Assembly (NCBI GenBank): GCA_044224515.1
Contig: JBGAKH010000002.1
Coordinates: 1 to 64,000 of the forward strand
Source of the DNA: JBBATK01 sp044224515
GTDB lineage: Bacteria; Bacteroidota; Ignavibacteria; Kapaibacteriales; NICIL-2
Direction of reading: 5' to 3'
Length of the DNA stretch: 64,000 nucleotides
The first letter of the stretch is position 1, and each line of letters begins with the position of its first letter. This document shows positions 61,512-64,000 of this stretch, piece after piece. The notes beneath the pieces are model-generated. The model was not told the origin of the DNA. It was given only the letters and a program-made list of their open reading frames with translations, and searched no databases. The position numbers and the translations under genes are program-made.

Positions 61512-64000
61512 TTAGCGTACGATTTGAAAAAGTCGCGTTTGTGTTGAACCCGTGGCGCTGTCGTACATTCGAAGCAAATAGAATCCCACAGGCCATTCGG
61601 AAGATAGAGCAAGAGTGTATTCTATAGTGTCAGAATGAAGTTCCACTTGATGCGTATCGAGGATTTGTCCGATAGCGTCAACAATACTGAGTTCAACGGT
61701 CTTTGATTGATTGGCAGTACCTTCGCTTTGGCGTTTGAGTACCACGTGCATATTATCCACCGCCGGATTGGGTGCAAGCAATTGTATGACTACGCCACTT
61801 CGTGTGAGCAGGCGAAAGCCTGCGTAGTCGTTGGCTACTCCCTTCAAGCTAAGTCGTCCGTTCTCTGTTTGACTACTGACTTTCATGCTTTGTCCGTTGG
61901 CTCTACTCCACTTAAGATTCTCGATGTAGAGCGGAGTCGACACAGAATCGCCAAGCAAAACATAGCCACTGATGGCGTCGAGTGTATCGCTGTTACCCAA
62001 AGGACCGAGCTTGCGACGCACCGTGATGCTTCGCCAATGGCCTTCGTCGCTATAACTCAGGTCTTCTCTTTGCAGCGGGAGAAACATTGTCTTGTTGAGA
62101 CGCAGAGTGTAGATCAATGAATCCGGTGCGTAGTTGGCAGACAAACAATGCGCAGACTCCAGTCGTATGGGCAATGCAAAAGGCGTGGCCACACTGTCGT
62201 TGACGACTGCTTCGCTTTGAGGCGCACTCAAAATTGCACTGCTGTTTGGCAAGCCCAGAGACTTTGTCACTGTTGTACTACATCCGCCCGGCAGTGCGAC
62301 GTTCATACGGATGCTACGTAAGAAATTATTGGTTCCCCAGAGTACTCGCACGGTATCACCGGTTGCCGGACCAAGTATTGTGCCGGTAGACGCCGTCCAA
62401 CTCTTCTGCACACCGCTTACAAGCGTCGAAACATAAATAGCGGTATCGAGGTTGCAGGGATTGAGATCGCCACTGATGTCGATACCTTTTCCATTGACGA
62501 AGATGCTTATGAGCTCTGAGCCCAAACAACCACTTGCCGACCACTCGATAATCTGGAGTGTAGGATTGGAGCCATTTGGCCAGCTCACTGATATCGTCGG
62601 CTCCGTGGCGCTGCCTTGCACGGTTCCACCGCTAACCACCCAGAGATAACGATGATTTGTCTGCGAAGGTACAGAGTAGCTGATGTACTGATCCGGACAC
62701 ACGGCTTGTAGTCCGTTAATGTGCGGACGCGGTGATGGCTCATGTACCAGCTGAACGCTACGTTTCAATGTGTCTACACATCCACCGTTGTTCGCCTTCA
62801 CCACAGCACGAAGCTGCGCATCGTTTTGTGTTGTATCCCACTCAACGGTTACAGATGATGAGCTATCTGAGCCGAGAATGCGACCATTTTGAACAAGCCA
62901 CGTAACACGTGTGTCCCTAAGCTGTAGTTCGTATGCTTTGGTTGCATCGCTACACACAACACTGTCGCCGGCTATACGTAGTGAGCCGAGGCTCAGTTGG
63001 ACGTCGTAGTCTACGGTATCCGAGCAACCACTAACGGTGTTTGTTTCAACCAATCGCAGAGAATGCTGTCCACTGGTTGCCCAGGAGACGGTCACAGAGG
63101 AATCAGTTGGCTGTCCTTGAATCGCTCCGCCTTGCACCACCCAGTCGTATGAGAGGTTATCTCCACGATTGGCATGGTACTGAACAGCAAAGCTTGGACA
63201 TACCGATTGCGGTCCAAACACTGAAGCCACGACGGCTTTTTCAAGGAGCGATGAAAAGGGTACACAGCGAATCATGCCTGTTGTCGTACACACTAGTACT
63301 CGCGATGCGTCCATAACCATGTAGGATATGGAGTAGTTGTTGAGTCCGCAGTTTTTCTCAAACCACTGTTCACCACGATTGGTCGAGAGAAAAATGCCGT
63401 CTTCCGTTGCACAGATGACATTGTCAGCGAACGCGGCAAGAGCCGACACGTAACTACCACGGAGTCCATTCGATTTCTTCAGCCAATTCGTGCCTTTGTT
63501 TGTCGACGAGAATACTCCTTCGCTGGCAGTGGCAAGGAACAATACACCATTGGATTGCACCATCGTACCGATACGCGTATCAGTCAATCCACTGTTCACG
63601 GCCGTCCAACGACTTCCGTTGTCAGTGGAGCTAAATACTCCTCGCTGTTGCGTTGCAGCAAAGAGCGTTGATCCAATCAGTGCCAATGATTGTATCGTAT
63701 TGTCTTGCAAGCCAACAGTGGGAATCTTTGACCACTGTTGACCGCGATCAGCCGATCGATATAGACCATTTCCGCGAGTTCCGGCTATGAACTGTGAGGA
63801 CAATTCCGTCAAGGCTGTTATCTGAATCGCAGGCAAGCCGCTGCTTCGTTGATTCCAGGTCATTCCGTTGTCGGAGCTGAGATAGACACCGTTCGAAGAG
63901 CAGCCGACAATGTAGTCGGATCCGGATCGCATAGCACTCAGGATACCGGTAGTATACAAACCGTCAGAACTGAGGTTCCAGTTCGTGCCGTCATTGGTCG
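61512..64000 (-). CDS. Asp-box repeat protein with PKD-like domains and T9SS tail, 5' end outside the window
   Basis: At least 829 residues; the frame stays open to the right edge, so the start and signal peptide are missing. The N-terminal visible part has at least five Asp-box repeats (SSDNGMTW, SADRGQQW, STDNGSRW, STNKGTNW, STNRGEQW), then three to four PKD-like/Ig-like units rich in the 'WVVQGGAIQG...VTVSW' pattern, each with cysteines, and a T9SS type-A tail APNPAVDNMHVVLKRQ ... GFYLLRMYDSATGSTQTRLF. It is the same kind of surface protein as the one at 39414. Function unknown. The gene is upstream of, and co-directional with, the barrel-SPOR gene. Confidence 0.8.
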   Translation of the reverse strand, partial: TNDGTNWNLSSDGLYTTGILSAMRSGSDYIVGCSSNGVYLSSDNGMTWNQRSSGLPAIQITALTELSSQFIAGTRGNGLYRSADRGQQWSKIPTVGLQDNTIQSLALIGSTLFAATQQRGVFSSTDNGSRWTAVNSGLTDTRIGTMVQSNGVLFLATASEGVFSSTNKGTNWLKKSNGLRGSYVSALAAFADNVICATEDGIFLSTNRGEQWFEKNCGLNNYSISYMVMDASRVLVCTTTGMIRCVPFSSLLEKAVVASVFGPQSVCPSFAVQYHANRGDNLSYDWVVQGGAIQGQPTDSSVTVSWATSGQHSLRLVETNTVSGCSDTVDYDVQLSLGSLRIAGDSVVCSDATKAYELQLRDTRVTWLVQNGRILGSDSSSSVTVEWDTTQNDAQLRAVVKANNGGCVDTLKRSVQLVHEPSPRPHINGLQAVCPDQYISYSVPSQTNHRYLWVVSGGTVQGSATEPTISVSWPNGSNPTLQIIEWSASGCLGSELISIFVNGKGIDISGDLNPCNLDTAIYVSTLVSGVQKSWTASTGTILGPATGDTVRVLWGTNNFLRSIRMNVALPGGCSTTVTKSLGLPNSSAILSAPQSEAVVNDSVATPFALPIRLESAHCLSANYAPDSLIYTLRLNKTMFLPLQREDLSYSDEGHWRSITVRRKLGPLGNSDTLDAISGYVLLGDSVSTPLYIENLKWSRANGQSMKVSSQTENGRLSLKGVANDYAGFRLLTRSGVVIQLLAPNPAVDNMHVVLKRQSEGTANQSKTVELSIVDAIGQILDTHQVELHSDTIEYTLALSSEWPVGFYLLRMYDSATGSTQTRLFQIVR

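Noticed and set aside
1..64000. tRNA, rRNA or T9SS machinery genes
   Set aside because: None seen on reading; only T9SS cargo is present.

Overview
The window looks like chromosome from a Gram-negative bacterium of the Bacteroidota/Chlorobiota (FCB) group. The main evidence is seven large secreted proteins ending in a C-terminal domain of the type IX secretion (T9SS) sorting kind (pattern 'PNP...' then a beta-rich ~75-residue tail). Outer-membrane barrels, lipoproteins with a lipobox, and weak or absent Shine-Dalgarno sites at many starts agree with this. A Kapabacteria- or Ignavibacteria-like lineage would fit, but that is inference; no rRNA or tRNA gene is visible. No T9SS machinery gene lies in the window, only cargo.

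Layout. 1-4.8 kb: accessory-looking stretch with a 24-bp repeat block resembling an insertion-sequence end, a truncated ORF, a small outer-membrane barrel, a PD-(D/E)XK-like protein next to a GIY-YIG/DUF4357 protein, and a DUF1990 protein. 4.8-14 kb: a secreted beta-propeller, a three-gene overlapping operon (coiled coil, MurG-like glycosyltransferase, membrane-anchored protein), and a lipoprotein gene bordered on each side by a 13-bp tandem array. 14.4-20.9 kb: an ion and stress block read leftwards: DUF389 membrane protein, Crp/Fnr regulator, universal stress protein, Na+/H+ antiporter and ClC H+/Cl- exchanger, with an FNR-type palindrome in the middle. 21.4-22.8 kb: a fused glucosyl-3-phosphoglycerate synthase/HAD phosphatase, predicted to make glucosylglycerate, a compatible solute.

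23-37 kb: many small single-gene units (two RibD/DHFR-like reductases, an XRE-pentapeptide regulator, DUF1801, SRPBCC, YjbR, VOC, DUF6176, DUF1287), two lipoproteins, a phage-tail-fibre-like surface protein, a PGM1-type ATP-grasp ligase and a glycosyltransferase pair. 37-54 kb: three consecutive T9SS beta-propeller cargo genes, a CreD gene followed by a 54-bp-period repeat array, a 1661-residue T9SS metalloprotease with two LamG domains, and an ECF sigma factor paired with a membrane protein that itself carries a T9SS-like tail.

54.7-64 kb: a P-loop kinase, DUF1801, a second Crp/Fnr regulator followed by an FNR-type palindrome and a second Na+/H+ antiporter (parallel to the 15-20 kb block), a membrane adenylate cyclase with its own sensor region, an outer-membrane barrel with a SPOR-like tail, and the 3' part of another T9SS protein that runs off the right edge.

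The most coherent themes are pH/chloride/osmotic homeostasis under two paralogous Crp/Fnr regulators, solute synthesis, and a large investment in T9SS surface proteins. The most unusual single items are the sigma factor's membrane partner with a T9SS tail, the GpgS-phosphatase fusion, and the repeat arrays.
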